DNA of 64,000 nt from Azospirillum sp. OGB3 (GTDB lineage Bacteria; Pseudomonadota; Alphaproteobacteria; Azospirillales; Azospirillaceae): positions 310,001-374,000 of the forward strand of contig NZ_JACHYN010000004.1 of NCBI RefSeq assembly GCF_014192915.1, written 5' to 3'. Numbering within the stretch: the first letter of the stretch is position 1; every line of letters begins with the position of its first letter. Shown one piece after another: positions 40,841 to 50,599 of the stretch. The position numbers and the translations under genes are program-made. Under the pieces are notes generated by a model. The model searched no databases and was not told the DNA's origin. It saw nothing but the letters and a program-made list of their open reading frames with translations.

Positions 40841-42016
40841 TCACACGGTTCCGCCGGAGCGGTAGAAGGTGCTGAAGGCGGGGCGGGCCGAGAAGGCGGC
40901 CTGCGGGATGTCGAGCAGACGGCGCAGCCGGTCGCGCACCGCCGGCTCCAGGACCGCGGCGACCAGCAGGGCCACGGCGATGGACAGGGCGCCGCCGGTC
41001 ACCGCCCCGGCCATGGAGGAGGCACCGGCCTGCATCGCCAGCGCCTTGGCCGAGCCGCCGATCACCTCGTGCAGCAGGTAGAGCGGGTAGGTGGCCAGCC
41101 CGACCACGCGCAGCAGCGACAGGATGGATGGCGGCAGCGTGGCGATCTCCGCCCGCCAGCGCGCCGAGGCGACGATGGCGAGGAGCGACGCACCCCAGAT
41201 CAGCAGCGGATTCATCCACAGATCGGCGAGGTTCAGCGGGACGGGCGAGCGCTCCACGAACTCCACCGACCGGGCGGTGATCTCCAGCGGCGCGGCGATC
41301 AGGGCCAGCAGGGCGGCGGCCATGCCCGTCCGGGTCAGCTTGCCGCGCGACCACAGCCACAGGAAGATGCCCAGCGCGAAGAACACGCCGTGGCGCAGCA
41401 GCGTCATGTTCAGCATGCCGTACTCGAACTCCAGGAACGGCATTTGGACGACGCCGAAGACATGCAGGCTGTAGACGCCGAGATAGGCCGAACTGGCGGC
41501 GGTGAGCGCCATGGCGAACTGCGGCAGCCGGTGGAAGTTCCCGCTGAACAGCAGCAGGAACACCGCTCCGTAGAAGGCGATCTCGACCGGCAGCGTCCAG
41601 TAGGCCGACGCGATGTAGGGCCCGGCGGGCGCCAGCGTGAAGGAGGCGATGAAGCGTCGCGCCAGATCCGGGTCGGGGCCGGGCATGAGCACAAGAGCGA
41701 CGAGGCACAGGATGGAGCAGACCCAGGCCGCCGGATAGAGGCGCAGCAGACGCGACCGGATGAAGGCGACCGGGGTGGCGTTGTTGGCCGAATTCGCGAT
41801 GACGAAGCCCGACACCACGAAGAAGACCTGCACCCCGGCCCAGCCGGACCACATGACGTCGGCGACCGCGGGGTCGCGCCAGGTCAGGTGGAAGCCGGTG
41901 ACCAGCAGGGCCGCGGCGAAGCGGACCATGTCGATCCCATAGACGTAATCGGCCCCGGTCCTGTGACGGGCAGACCCGTCTCCTGGCAGAGTTTGCTTGA
42001 TCGGCGTTTCAGGCAC
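40841..42016 (-). CDS. Acyltransferase-3 (OafA/YrhL type) membrane protein
   Basis: This 391-residue protein has about ten transmembrane helices. Family marks include I-D-M-V-R-F-A-A-A near residue 28, T-G-F-H-L near 40 (conserved His), G-V-Q-V-F-F-V-V-S-G-F near 60-70 and R-L-L-R-L-Y-P near 88-94. It transfers acyl groups, mostly acetyl, to carbohydrate on the outer side. The start is GTG 42016 with GGGAGG 5 nt upstream. With the SGNH hydrolase it forms an acyl-add/acyl-remove pair in one region. Confidence 0.9.
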   Translation of the reverse strand: MPETPIKQTLPGDGSARHRTGADYVYGIDMVRFAAALLVTGFHLTWRDPAVADVMWSGWAGVQVFFVVSGFVIANSANNATPVAFIRSRLLRLYPAAWVCSILCLVALVLMPGPDPDLARRFIASFTLAPAGPYIASAYWTLPVEIAFYGAVFLLLFSGNFHRLPQFAMALTAASSAYLGVYSLHVFGVVQMPFLEFEYGMLNMTLLRHGVFFALGIFLWLWSRGKLTRTGMAAALLALIAAPLEITARSVEFVERSPVPLNLADLWMNPLLIWGASLLAIVASARWRAEIATLPPSILSLLRVVGLATYPLYLLHEVIGGSAKALAMQAGASSMAGAVTGGALSIAVALLVAAVLEPAVRDRLRRLLDIPQAAFSARPAFSTFYRSGGTV

Positions 42017-42395
42017 GATTCCTCCCTTCCCGCATGGGGATTCCCATGTGCGGGTTCTCGACGTCTGTTGATTCCGGAAGACGAGCGCGGTGCGGCCTCA
42101 GGACGCAACTTGCGTGCTGCCGGGGAGCATACCCGCTGGTGGGCGCGGATACAGGGGCCCGAACGGATTCAACAGGAAATCTGCGGGAGTATACTGTTCA
42201 GATGATCGACCGTTACCGAAGCCATGACGCAAAGGGATGCGCTTGGCGCGAACGGTCCGCCCGATCCCGGGCGCCCTACCGTGAAGGGATATGACGGAGA
42301 GCGAATGGCACACGGCCCGTCCCCGGTCGGGCCGGGAACGGGCCGTGTGCTTGCCGGCTGGATGGCTTCCTGCCGGCGCCCTTCCGCCCAGTGGT
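42017..42395. other. Intergenic region with two inverted repeats, no gene seen
   Basis: This 379-bp gap precedes the acyltransferase gene and follows phbB. Near its left end is an imperfect dyad (42029-42054) with the perfect core ATGGG-GATT-CCCAT in the acyltransferase leader. Near its right end is the strong hairpin at 42308-42350. I found no frame with convincing codon use or a ribosome site. The acyltransferase promoter should lie here. Confidence 0.6.
42308..42350 (-). terminator. Strong hairpin downstream of phbB
   Basis: GCACACGGCCCGT (42308-42320) pairs with ACGGGCCGTGTGC (42338-42350), a perfect 13-bp stem, 46 bp after the phbB stop. No T-run follows, so it may need Rho or act as an RNA end-protector. 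It is the most likely 3' end of the phbB message. Confidence 0.65.
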
Positions 42396-43136
42396 TTACT
42401 GGTAGTTCAGGCCGCCGTTGATGTTCAGGGTCGAGCCGGTGACGTAGCCGGCGATCTCCGACGCGAGGTAGGACACCGCGCCGCCGATCTCGTCCGGACG
42501 GCCCAGGCGCTTCATCGGAACGCTGTCGGTGATCGCCTGGCGGATGTCCTCACGGATGGCCATGACCATGTCGGTGCCGATGTAGCCCGGCGCGATGGCG
42601 TTGACGGTGACGCCCTTGGTCGCCAACTCGGCGGCCAGCGCCTTGGTGAAGCCGATCACGCCGGCCTTGGCGGCGGAATAGTTGGTCTGGCCGGCCTGGC
42701 CCTTCACGCCGTTCACCGAGGAGATGTTGATGATGCGGCCCCAGCCGCGCTCGGCCATCTTCGGCGACACCTGCTGGGTGACGTTGAACAGGCTGCTCAG
42801 GTTGGTGGCGATGACCGCATCCCACTGGGCCTTGTCCATCTTCGCGAAGAACTTGTCGCGGGTGATGCCGGCGTTGTTCACCAGGATGTCCACCGGACCC
42901 AGGTCGGCCTCGATCTTGGCGACCATCGCCTTGCAGCTTTCGAAGTCGGAGACGTCGCCTTCCGCCACGTAGAACTTGAAGCCGAGGGCTTCCTGCTGGC
43001 CCAGCCAGGCGGCGGCCGGCTCGAAGTTCGGCAGGCAGTTCGCCGCCACGATGCAACCGTCCTTGGCCAGGGCCTGGCAGATGGCGGTGCCGAGACCGCC
43101 CATGGCACCGGTGACGAGCGCGATCTTCTGAGACAT
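42396..43136 (-). CDS. phbB: Acetoacetyl-CoA reductase
   Basis: This 246-residue SDR converts acetoacetyl-CoA to (R)-3-hydroxybutyryl-CoA with NADPH, the second step of polyhydroxybutyrate synthesis. The family's T-G-A-M-G-G-L-G near residues 10-17, N-N-A-G-I-T-R-D near 88, I-N-I-S-S-V-N-G near 137 and Y-S-A-A-K-A-G near 153 are all present, and the overall sequence follows PhbB/PhaB closely. The start is ATG 43136 with GGAG 8 nt upstream. No thiolase or synthase gene lies beside it, so the pathway genes are scattered. Confidence 0.93.
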   Translation of the reverse strand: MSQKIALVTGAMGGLGTAICQALAKDGCIVAANCLPNFEPAAAWLGQQEALGFKFYVAEGDVSDFESCKAMVAKIEADLGPVDILVNNAGITRDKFFAKMDKAQWDAVIATNLSSLFNVTQQVSPKMAERGWGRIINISSVNGVKGQAGQTNYSAAKAGVIGFTKALAAELATKGVTVNAIAPGYIGTDMVMAIREDIRQAITDSVPMKRLGRPDEIGGAVSYLASEIAGYVTGSTLNINGGLNYQ

Positions 43137-43427
43137 TACAATCGCTCCAGTAATAGAAACGGCCAGCTCCTGGTGAGGCAAGCCCGCTGGTGAACCGCAG
43201 AAGCAAAGGGGTTGCTTCTTGTTACGGATGCTGTCGTGCCAATGGTCCTTATGGGGGGGCCATCAACCGCGGCGGCAGGCATAACATAGAACAAGTCCGC
43301 CTCCGGGCCAATGCGCTGCAACATCGCAGATGCGAGCGGGGGCGATTTTTCACAGGAATGTCAATAAGAAATGTCTTTTCATGGCCTTACTGCACCGCAC
43401 CAAGTGGTGTGACCAGTCGGATTCGGC

Positions 43428-44000
43428 TCAAATCCGCAGGATTTTCTCGCCCGCCTTGAGCGCGAGCGGGAACAGCCTGGGCGCCACCGCCCCCAGAAGC
43501 CAGGGCCGCAGCTTCGCCAAGGCGGCCGGCGCGGCGAGAAGGGCGAGCGTCGCGCCGCTGTGCGCCCACCGCCCGGTGGTCATTTGTTCGAAGCCGTTCC
43601 ACAGCAGGACGGCACCGCTGCACAGACCGGCAGTGGCGGTGACGGCTTCTCCCAGCGCCTGGAGCGCGTCGATACCCCACAATGGGTTCGCCGTGGTGAC
43701 ACGCCCCACCAGCCGGCGCAACTGCGCGCTCAGACGCGCCGCGGCGGCGGCGTCGAACCGCCCGTCCTCGACCGCGGGGCGGGGCAGGGCGACCAGGACG
43801 TCGCCGTCGGGCTGGATCGACACGCGGACGGAGACGGTGCGCAGACCGCCGCCGGTCCCGTCGCCGGGCGCTGGCACGGCCACCGGCACGCGCAGGCCGA
43901 TCGTCCGGCCGCCCTGGGCGAAGAACTGCAATGCCAGGGCAATGCCATGGCCGCGCCGCGGAATCAGTCCCGTCTTGCCGTGTCGCAGCCTCCCGACCAT
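43428..44000 (-). CDS. Hypothetical protein, third gene of an unknown cluster
   Basis: This 190-residue protein has a beta-rich first half (V-S-V-R-V-S-I-Q-P-D-G-D-V-L-V-A-L near residues 57-73) and a C-terminal half with hydrophobic helices (about 115-130, 145-175) that may sit in or on the membrane. It is 70 bp after the 283-residue gene and on the same strand. The frame is open above ATG 44000 with no other ATG or GTG, so a CTG start up to about 44060 cannot be excluded. An overlapping frame on the same strand is a shadow. No family is recognised. Confidence 0.55.
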   Translation of the reverse strand: MVGRLRHGKTGLIPRRGHGIALALQFFAQGGRTIGLRVPVAVPAPGDGTGGGLRTVSVRVSIQPDGDVLVALPRPAVEDGRFDAAAAARLSAQLRRLVGRVTTANPLWGIDALQALGEAVTATAGLCSGAVLLWNGFEQMTTGRWAHSGATLALLAAPAALAKLRPWLLGAVAPRLFPLALKAGEKILRI

Positions 44001-44070
44001 CTCGGCCAGGGCGTCGCGCCGCCAAGTGAACCCGTGCGGGAGGTCGCTCAGGATGCGGCGGCGCAGCGGG

Positions 44071-44922
44071 CTACCCCGTGTCTCCCACCAGGGTGTTCAC
44101 CGCTTTTCCGGCGAACCGGCCCAGTGCGTCGATCAGGAAGCTCCAATAACGGAAGGAGACGTCCACCGCGTCCTTGTGGACGCCGATCATGACGCTGCTG
44201 CCGGCGTTGTCCCGGCCCTTGAGAAGGCGCGTGACCACGTCGCCGTCGATCTGGATCGTCGACTGCATGACCACCAGCTCGGTCCCCACGTCCCAGGCCT
44301 TGCGGATGGTCACCACATCCGCGGTTTTCAGCACGGGCATGCGGCGGACCTCCTCGTCCATGCCGCGCAGATAGCTCACGGTGTCCAGCCCGCGCCGCCG
44401 CAGCACATCGTTGATCTGGTCGGAGTTGCGCTGGATGCGCATCAGGATCGGCGGCGTGTCCGGGTCGATCAGAGCCGCGGCGGACACCACTTCGGCGGTG
44501 GCGCCCGGCTGCCGGGCGGTGTCCAGGGTGCGGTCGGTCATCTCGCGCAGCCAGCTCGCCACCTCGCGCAGGTCGTCGAAGACCTTCAGCGTGGTGCCGC
44601 GCGCCGGGTCGTTGCCCGGCAGGTCGCGGCTGAGGAAGAACGGGTCGTAGCGGTCGGGCCGGGCGGCGTCGGACGGCGGGACGAACGGCGCCAGCCCCCA
44701 ATGGAAGGATTCCGAAATCTGGCCGGCCCAGGGGGCGAGGATCGCCGTCTCGCGGCTGCCGAAGACTTCCAGCTGCTCGCACAGGAAGACATAATATTCC
44801 TGTGCCAGATCGATCAGCGCGTCGCCCGCCATCGGCATCTTCTCCGCCGAGATGCCGGTTTTCAGCACGGTGTTGATTTCAAGCGCGAGAAGGTTGCGCG
44901 CCAGATCGACGAACTGGGACAT
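44071..44922 (-). CDS. Hypothetical protein, second gene of an unknown cluster
   Basis: This soluble-looking protein of 283 residues is rich in charged helices in the first 200 residues (for example L-R-E-V-A-S-W-L-R-E-M-T-D-R-T-L near 123-138) and has a beta-rich stretch V-D-V-S-F-R-Y-W near the end. It has no signal peptide. AAGGTGG lies 4 nt before ATG 44922. It follows the 156-residue gene by 72 bp, and both share a motif-like mix of V-V-x-I/T and D-residues. Neither a catalytic motif nor a known domain is evident. Confidence 0.65.
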   Translation of the reverse strand: MSQFVDLARNLLALEINTVLKTGISAEKMPMAGDALIDLAQEYYVFLCEQLEVFGSRETAILAPWAGQISESFHWGLAPFVPPSDAARPDRYDPFFLSRDLPGNDPARGTTLKVFDDLREVASWLREMTDRTLDTARQPGATAEVVSAAALIDPDTPPILMRIQRNSDQINDVLRRRGLDTVSYLRGMDEEVRRMPVLKTADVVTIRKAWDVGTELVVMQSTIQIDGDVVTRLLKGRDNAGSSVMIGVHKDAVDVSFRYWSFLIDALGRFAGKAVNTLVGDTG

Positions 44923-44994
44923 CGGCCACCTTGCTGGGTGAGGGGAGGGCGACTGCGACTGCGGGAACGGTCCCCCGCAGGTCCGGGAGACGGG

Positions 44995-45465
44995 TCAGCT
45001 CGGGCGGCCGGAGATCTGGACGGCCAGATCGCGGATCGCCTTCAGGTTGGTGATGACGATGTCGCTGCTCTTGGTCACCTGGGCGAGGTGGAACTCGGTC
45101 AGGCTGTGATAGGCGGTGTTGGTCGCGAAATCACGGCTGATCAGGTTCTCGATGTCGCCGGTCACCAGGTTGACCTGCGTCTGGAACGCCTCAATCGTCG
45201 ATCCGGACCTCGGGCGGCAGGTGAAGCCGACCTGATCGGGATCATCCTGGACCACCTCGATGTCGGCGATCGCGGTCACCACCGTCAGCGTGACCAGCCG
45301 GTCCAACTTGTCCGCGATGGTGTTGAGCAGGGAATTCGCCTTGCCCTGTTCGTTCTGGATGACCGCGGCGCCGCTCGGCGGCGCCGCGGTCGGTGCCGCA
45401 GGCGTTTGTGCAACCGGAAATTGGGTGGTGGAAGCGGTCGGGGTGGCGACGGCGGTATCGGACAT
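44995..45465 (-). CDS. Hypothetical protein, first gene of an unknown cluster
   Basis: This 156-residue protein has a Pro/Thr/Ala-rich N-terminal tail (residues 1-35) followed by a helical part (about 40-150) with L-L-N-T-I-A-D-K-L-D-R-L-V-T-L near residue 47, and no signal peptide. The low-complexity tail suggests a linker to a partner. AAGGG lies 7 nt before ATG 45465, and a TTGACA hexamer is at 45500-45505 on the minus strand, about 35 bp further up. It is downstream of parB on the same strand with a 131-bp gap. The function is unknown. Confidence 0.65.
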   Translation of the reverse strand: MSDTAVATPTASTTQFPVAQTPAAPTAAPPSGAAVIQNEQGKANSLLNTIADKLDRLVTLTVVTAIADIEVVQDDPDQVGFTCRPRSGSTIEAFQTQVNLVTGDIENLISRDFATNTAYHSLTEFHLAQVTKSSDIVITNLKAIRDLAVQISGRPS

Positions 45466-45596
45466 GTCTGTACCCTTCTGGGGACGGATGACGCAGGTCT
45501 GTCAAGCATCGCGCAAAAGACGAGTTCTGTCCAATGACCGCTATCGGTGCGAAAGTGTGACGGGAATTTTCTATTTCACGGAAATCCGCGGGGTGG

Positions 45597-46454
45597 TCAG
45601 TCGTGAAGAAGCGCGTCGATGGCATCGCGCAGATCACGCAACTCCTGCCGCTGGTCCTCGGCCAGCGCATGGCCCAACGCGCGAAGGCTGTGGATCTTGT
45701 CCACATTGCTGCGCAACGCACGCAATGCGGGTGCGGCGGAGGGGGCAGCCAAGCGTGCGGCCTTGCGCTCCTGCTTGGCGTTGCGGACGTCCTTGACGGT
45801 CAGGCCGTCGCCGGCCCGTGCCCAGAGCGCGAGCTGGATCGCCTCGTCGGGCAGTTCCGCCAGTTCCATGAGAAGGGAGACGGAGACGGCAGGCCGGTCG
45901 GGAGCCTCCTCCAGAATGCGGGCGGGCAGGCGCAGGATGCCCAGCAGGCGGGCCACATATTCCTGCGACTTGCCGATCAGGACGGCAGCCTGCTCCTGCG
46001 TCAGCCCCTTGTCGCCGATCAGCTTGGCGAGCGTCAAGGCAAGGTCGATGGGGTGCAGGTCGACGCGCTGGGCGTTCTCGATCAGGGCCAGCGCCTGGAC
46101 GTCGTCGGTGTCGATGACCAGCGCCGGGATGGTCTCCCGCTCCAGGGCGCGGAAGGCCCAGTAGCGCCGCTCCCCCGCCACGATCTGGAAGCGGTCGGGA
46201 GCGACCTCCCGCACGTTGATCGGTTGCAGCAGCCCCCGCTCGCCGATGGAGGCGGCCAGCGCGGCGATGTCGGCCCCGCGGGCGTTGCGCCGCGGCTGGT
46301 CGGGGTTCGGCTCCACCTGCTCCAGCGGGATCTCGCGGTGGCGCATCTTGCCGGACAGGCCGAACAGGGCGGCGTTGCTGCCCCCGCCGCTGCCGGTGCG
46401 GCTGAGCGCCCGCTTGAACAGGCCGGCGTTGGAGGTGTCGAGCTTACGCGCCAT
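45597..46454 (-). CDS. parB: ParB-family partition protein
   Basis: This 285-residue protein has the ParB N-terminal domain (about residues 40-125; G-L-L-Q-P-I-N-V-R near 73 and G-E-R-R-Y-W-A near 92, the CTP-binding region), then the helix-turn-helix domain (L-T-Q-E-Q-A-A-V-L-I-G-K-S-Q-E-Y-V-A-R near 150-168). Its start at ATG 46454 overlaps parA by 11 bp. It would load on parS sites and serve replicon segregation together with ParA. No parS sequence of the chromosomal type (TGTTTCACGTGAAACA) is seen in the window. Confidence 0.9.
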   Translation of the reverse strand: MARKLDTSNAGLFKRALSRTGSGGGSNAALFGLSGKMRHREIPLEQVEPNPDQPRRNARGADIAALAASIGERGLLQPINVREVAPDRFQIVAGERRYWAFRALERETIPALVIDTDDVQALALIENAQRVDLHPIDLALTLAKLIGDKGLTQEQAAVLIGKSQEYVARLLGILRLPARILEEAPDRPAVSVSLLMELAELPDEAIQLALWARAGDGLTVKDVRNAKQERKAARLAAPSAAPALRALRSNVDKIHSLRALGHALAEDQRQELRDLRDAIDALLHD

Positions 46455-47469
46455 GGCGCATCTCCTCCCCGGCGAGCGCCAGCAGGGCGTCCGCGATCTC
46501 GCGGTAGCTCTCCGCGCCGGCGGAGTTCGGGTTGTAGGCGAGGCCGGGGCGTCCGGCCATGACGCTCTTGGAATAGTCGGCGGCCCGCTTGACCGGGGAG
46601 AAGAGGTGGAGTTGCTCCGCTGCGGCAAGCTCGCGCAGCTCCTTCATCACCGTCTCGTCCTGGAGGCGGCGCGGGCTGTACATGGTCGGCAGGACACCGA
46701 GGATCTGCAGGCGCGGATTCACCAGCTCGCGCACGCCGGCGATGGTCTCGAACAGCTGCGGGATGCCCATCATCGACAGCATCTCCGTCTGGGTCGGAAT
46801 CAGGAGTTGGTCGGCGGCGTTCAGCACCGAGACGGTCAGCTCGCCCAGATGCGGCGGGCAGTCGAGCACCACGAAATCGTGCTGGCCGGCGAGCTGCGCG
46901 ATCTTGGCGCGCAGGATCAGCGTGCCGTTGGGCTGGCGCAGCAGCTCCCGGTCGGTCGCCGCCAGCGAGATGGAGGAGGGCAGCAGGTCGAAGGCGCCGT
47001 CGCAGACCGGGGTCATGAATTCCCGCATCGGCCGGCTGGCCTTCAGCGCGTGGGTCAGGGTTGCCTTGGCCAGCTCCCGCTCGTGCGGGTCGACGCCCAG
47101 ATGCACGGTGGCGTTGGCCTGCGGGTCGCAGTCGATCAGCAACACGCGCCGTCCCGACTGGGCGAGCAGCCACGCGACGTTGACGCAGGTGGTCGTCTTG
47201 GCGACTCCGCCCTTCTGGTTGGCGGCGCAGAACACCACCGGGGCCGCCCGCACCGCCGCCGCCGCGGGGATGCCCACCGGCTCCGTCGCGGTCTTCAGGG
47301 CACCCGCGACGATCTGCGGAATCCGCTCCGCCCCGGTTTCCCAACGGGAGATCTTGGCGCGGTCGTAACGCCGGTTCAGCCGCTCGTTCAGCCAGCCGAC
47401 CAGAGCCTGCTGGTTCATGCCGCGCTGTTCGCGGTAGCGGCGCAACTCTTCGCCGCTCATCTCGTGGGC
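46444..47469 (-). CDS. parA: ParA-family ATPase with N-terminal XRE helix-turn-helix
   Basis: This 341-residue protein begins with an XRE-type HTH (about residues 4-60; Y-R-E-Q-R-G-M-N-Q-Q-A-L ... I-S-R-W-E-T-G-A). The ParA domain follows, with the deviant Walker A Q-K-G-G-V-A-K-T-T-T near residue 82, Walker A' D-C-D-P-Q-A near 111 and V-V-L-D-C-P-P near 193. The HTH lets the ATPase bind its own promoter, as in P1/P7-type ParA, though here the HTH is of the XRE kind. I chose GTG 47469 for the GAGGG 8 nt upstream; the frame runs to 47511 and ATG 47460 is possible. Confidence 0.9.
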   Translation of the reverse strand, partial: AHEMSGEELRRYREQRGMNQQALVGWLNERLNRRYDRAKISRWETGAERIPQIVAGALKTATEPVGIPAAAAVRAAPVVFCAANQKGGVAKTTTCVNVAWLLAQSGRRVLLIDCDPQANATVHLGVDPHERELAKATLTHALKASRPMREFMTPVCDGAFDLLPSSISLAATDRELLRQPNGTLILRAKIAQLAGQHDFVVLDCPPHLGELTVSVLNAADQLLIPTQTEMLSMMGIPQLFETIAGVRELVNPRLQILGVLPTMYSPRRLQDETVMKELRELAAAEQLHLFSPVKRAADYSKSVMAGRPGLAYNPNSAGAESYREIADALLALAGEEMRHGA

Positions 47470-47518
47470 CACGGGGGCATCCCTCGTTTGGGGTGGTCGC
47501 GCGGGCACCATGAGTCAT

Positions 47519-47536
47519 GTTGACGGTGGTGTCAAC
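47519..47536. promoter_or_regulatory. Inverted repeat GTTGAC-N6-GTCAAC at the parA promoter
   Basis: The perfect arms (47519-47524 and 47531-47536) contain, on the minus strand, a full TTGACA -35 hexamer, about 60 bp before the parA start. A bound protein would block the promoter. The HTH domain of ParA is the natural candidate, giving autorepression. Confidence 0.6.
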
Positions 47537-47699
47537 CGCCGTGCTGCACATGTGATGACGCTTCGCAACGGACGGGGATGTGCGCCCCGGCGTGGAACTC
47601 CGCATGGAACAAGGGGGCGCGCTGCGGCTTTCCTGTGGTGCGAAAGGCCGCTATGGTCGCGGCCGAAAATCCTGCGCCAGGAATCGTGAGGGAGACCCA

Positions 47700-48335
47700 A
47701 TGGACGCCGACTCCATCCGCGCCGCCTACCGGCGCTACGCGCGTTTCTATGACCCCGTCTTCGGAAACCTGCTGGCGTCCGGCCGGCACGCCGCCGTGAA
47801 GTGGATCAACCGCCGGGGCGGCCTGCGCGTTCTGGAGGTGGGCGTGGGCACGGGCATCTCCTTGTCCGACTACCGCAAGGACAACCGCGTGGTCGGCATC
47901 GACCTGTCGTCGGAGATGCTGCGCGTCGCCCAGGACCGGGTGGACCGCGAGCGGCTGGAGAATGTGGAGGGGCTGCTGGAGATGGACGCCGGCAAGCTCG
48001 CCTTCGCCGACGGCAGCTTCGACCTCGTGGTCGCCATGTATGTGATGACGGTGGTTCCCGACCCGCAGGGCACGATGAACGAGCTGGAGCGCGTCTGCCG
48101 TCCCGGCGGCGACATCCTGATCGTCAACCACTTCGCCGCCGACAAGCCGGGCATCCGCCGCTCTGTGGAGAACTGGATGGCGCCCTTCTCCAAGAAGCTG
48201 GGCTGGCGGCCCGACTTCACCCTGGACACGCTTATGTCCGGCTCCCGCCTGACGGTGGAGGAGTTGCAGACCGTTCCGCCCTTCGGCCTGTTCAGCCTGC
48301 TGCACTGCCGCCGCGAGGCCGCCACCCCCGCCTGA
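47700..48335 (+). CDS. pmtA: Phospholipid N-methyltransferase, Rhodobacter-type PmtA
   Basis: This 211-residue class I methyltransferase has the SAM motif V-L-E-V-G-V-G-T-G near residues 42-50, G-I-D-L-S near 65 and M-Y-V-M-T-V-V-P-D-P near 115. It follows the PmtA type that methylates phosphatidylethanolamine toward phosphatidylcholine (R-R-Y-A-R-F-Y-D-P-V-F near the N-terminus). GAGGGAGA lies before ATG 47700. The gene is divergent from parA. Ubiquinone methyltransferases share the fold, so the lipid role is probable rather than certain. Confidence 0.82.
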   Translation: MDADSIRAAYRRYARFYDPVFGNLLASGRHAAVKWINRRGGLRVLEVGVGTGISLSDYRKDNRVVGIDLSSEMLRVAQDRVDRERLENVEGLLEMDAGKLAFADGSFDLVVAMYVMTVVPDPQGTMNELERVCRPGGDILIVNHFAADKPGIRRSVENWMAPFSKKLGWRPDFTLDTLMSGSRLTVEELQTVPPFGLFSLLHCRREAATPA

Positions 48336-48424
48336 CGGGCCGGGGCATAAGCGTCAGGGAACTCGACCGCGGCCATTGGAGTTTCCCTTCCGGACCTGGA
48401 TCGACCGGGAATGGAAGGAGCCCC

Positions 48425-49692
48425 ATGGCGCGGTGGTGCGCGTTGCTCCTGGCTGGAGTGCTGACGGCCGTCCCGGGGCTGCCCGCCGCCGGTGCGACGG
48501 TGACGCTTGCCTGCAGCGGGCTTGGCATCAGCTTCGACCTGTGCCGCGACGGCGCCCAGGAGTGGGCGCGGCGCAGCGGCAACGAGGTGCGCTTCGTCTC
48601 CCCGCCCAAAGGGGCGAGCGAGCAGCTGGCGCTCTACCAGCAGCTTCTCGCCGCCGGGTCGCCGGACATCGACGTGTTCCAGATCGATGTGGTCTGGCCG
48701 GGCATCCTTGGAAACTATTTCATTGATCTGAAGGACCGCGCCGGGCCGGAGGTTGTGCGCCAGCATCTTCCGGCGATGATCGAGGCCGCGACAGTCAAGG
48801 GGCGGCTGGTCGCGATGCCCTGGTTCGCCGACGCCGGTGTCCTCTATGTTCGCAAGGACCTGCTGGAGGCCCACGGGCGCCCGGTGCCGCAGAGCTGGGA
48901 GGAGCTTCAGGACACCGCCGCCCTGATCCAGCGGGCGGAGCGCGCCGCCGGGCGCGACCGCATGTGGGGCTATGTCTGGCAGGGCCGAGCCTATGAAGGG
49001 CTGACCGTCAACGCGCTGGAATGGATCGCCAGCCGCAACGGCGGCACCATCGTCGCCCCCGACGGCGCCATCACCATCGACAACCCGCAGGCCGCCGAGG
49101 CGCTGGCCATGGCCCGCGGCTGGGTCGGCTCGATCAGTCCACCCGGGGTCCTCAACTATATGGAAGAGGAGGCGCGCGGCGTCTTCCAGTCCGGCAACGC
49201 CGTCTTCATGCGCAACTGGCCCTACGCCTGGACGCTGGTCAACGCGGCGGACAGCGCGGTCGGTGGCAAGGTCGCCGTGGTGCCACTGCCTAAGGGCGGG
49301 CCGGAAGGGCGCCACACCTCCACGCTCGGCGGGCAGTTGCTGGCGGTCAGCAAATTCTCCGCCCATGCGGACGAGGCCGCGGACTTGGCGCTGTATCTGA
49401 CCGGCTTGGCCGAGCAGAAGCGGCGGGCGATTCACGGCGCCTCCAACCCGACCATTCCGGCGCTCTACGAGGATGCGGAGGTGCTGGCCGCCAACCCCTT
49501 CTTCGCGGCGCTGGCCGACTCCATCGCCAACGCGGTCAACCGCCCGGCCCAGGCGACGGGCATGCGCTACAACCAAGTGTCGGCGGAGTTCTACGCCAAC
49601 GTCCACGAGGTGCTGTCCGGACGGCAGGACGCCAAGGCGATGCTGCCCGAGCTCAAGGAGGCTCTGGTCCGCATCAGCCGGGGAGGGCGCTG

Positions 49693-49696
<4 letters not shown>
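48425..49696 (+). CDS. Sugar ABC transporter, substrate-binding protein (CUT1)
   Basis: This 423-residue periplasmic protein has a signal peptide (residues 1-23, ending P-A-A-G-A). The extracellular binding-protein type 1 fold includes D-V-F-Q-I-D-V-V-W-P-G near residue 78, M-P-W-F-A-D-A-G near 131 and M-R-N-W-P-Y-A near 260. It resembles trehalose/maltose and alpha-glucoside receptors (ThuE/AglE). GGAG lies just before ATG 48425. Its GTGA end overlaps the first permease. With the two permeases and the ATPase, the set is complete. Confidence 0.9.
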
Positions 49697-50595
<899 letters not shown>

Positions 50596-50599
50596 GGGG

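Noticed and set aside
43387..44025. 212-codon minus-strand frame overlapping the 190-residue hypothetical
   Set aside because: Same strand but other frame; Arg/Ala/Gly-rich shadow composition, while the 190-residue frame has protein-like beta and helix patterns.
44995..47536. Replication origin near parAB
   Set aside because: No iterons, no DnaA-box cluster and no Rep or RepC-like gene are visible; partition genes alone do not show an origin.
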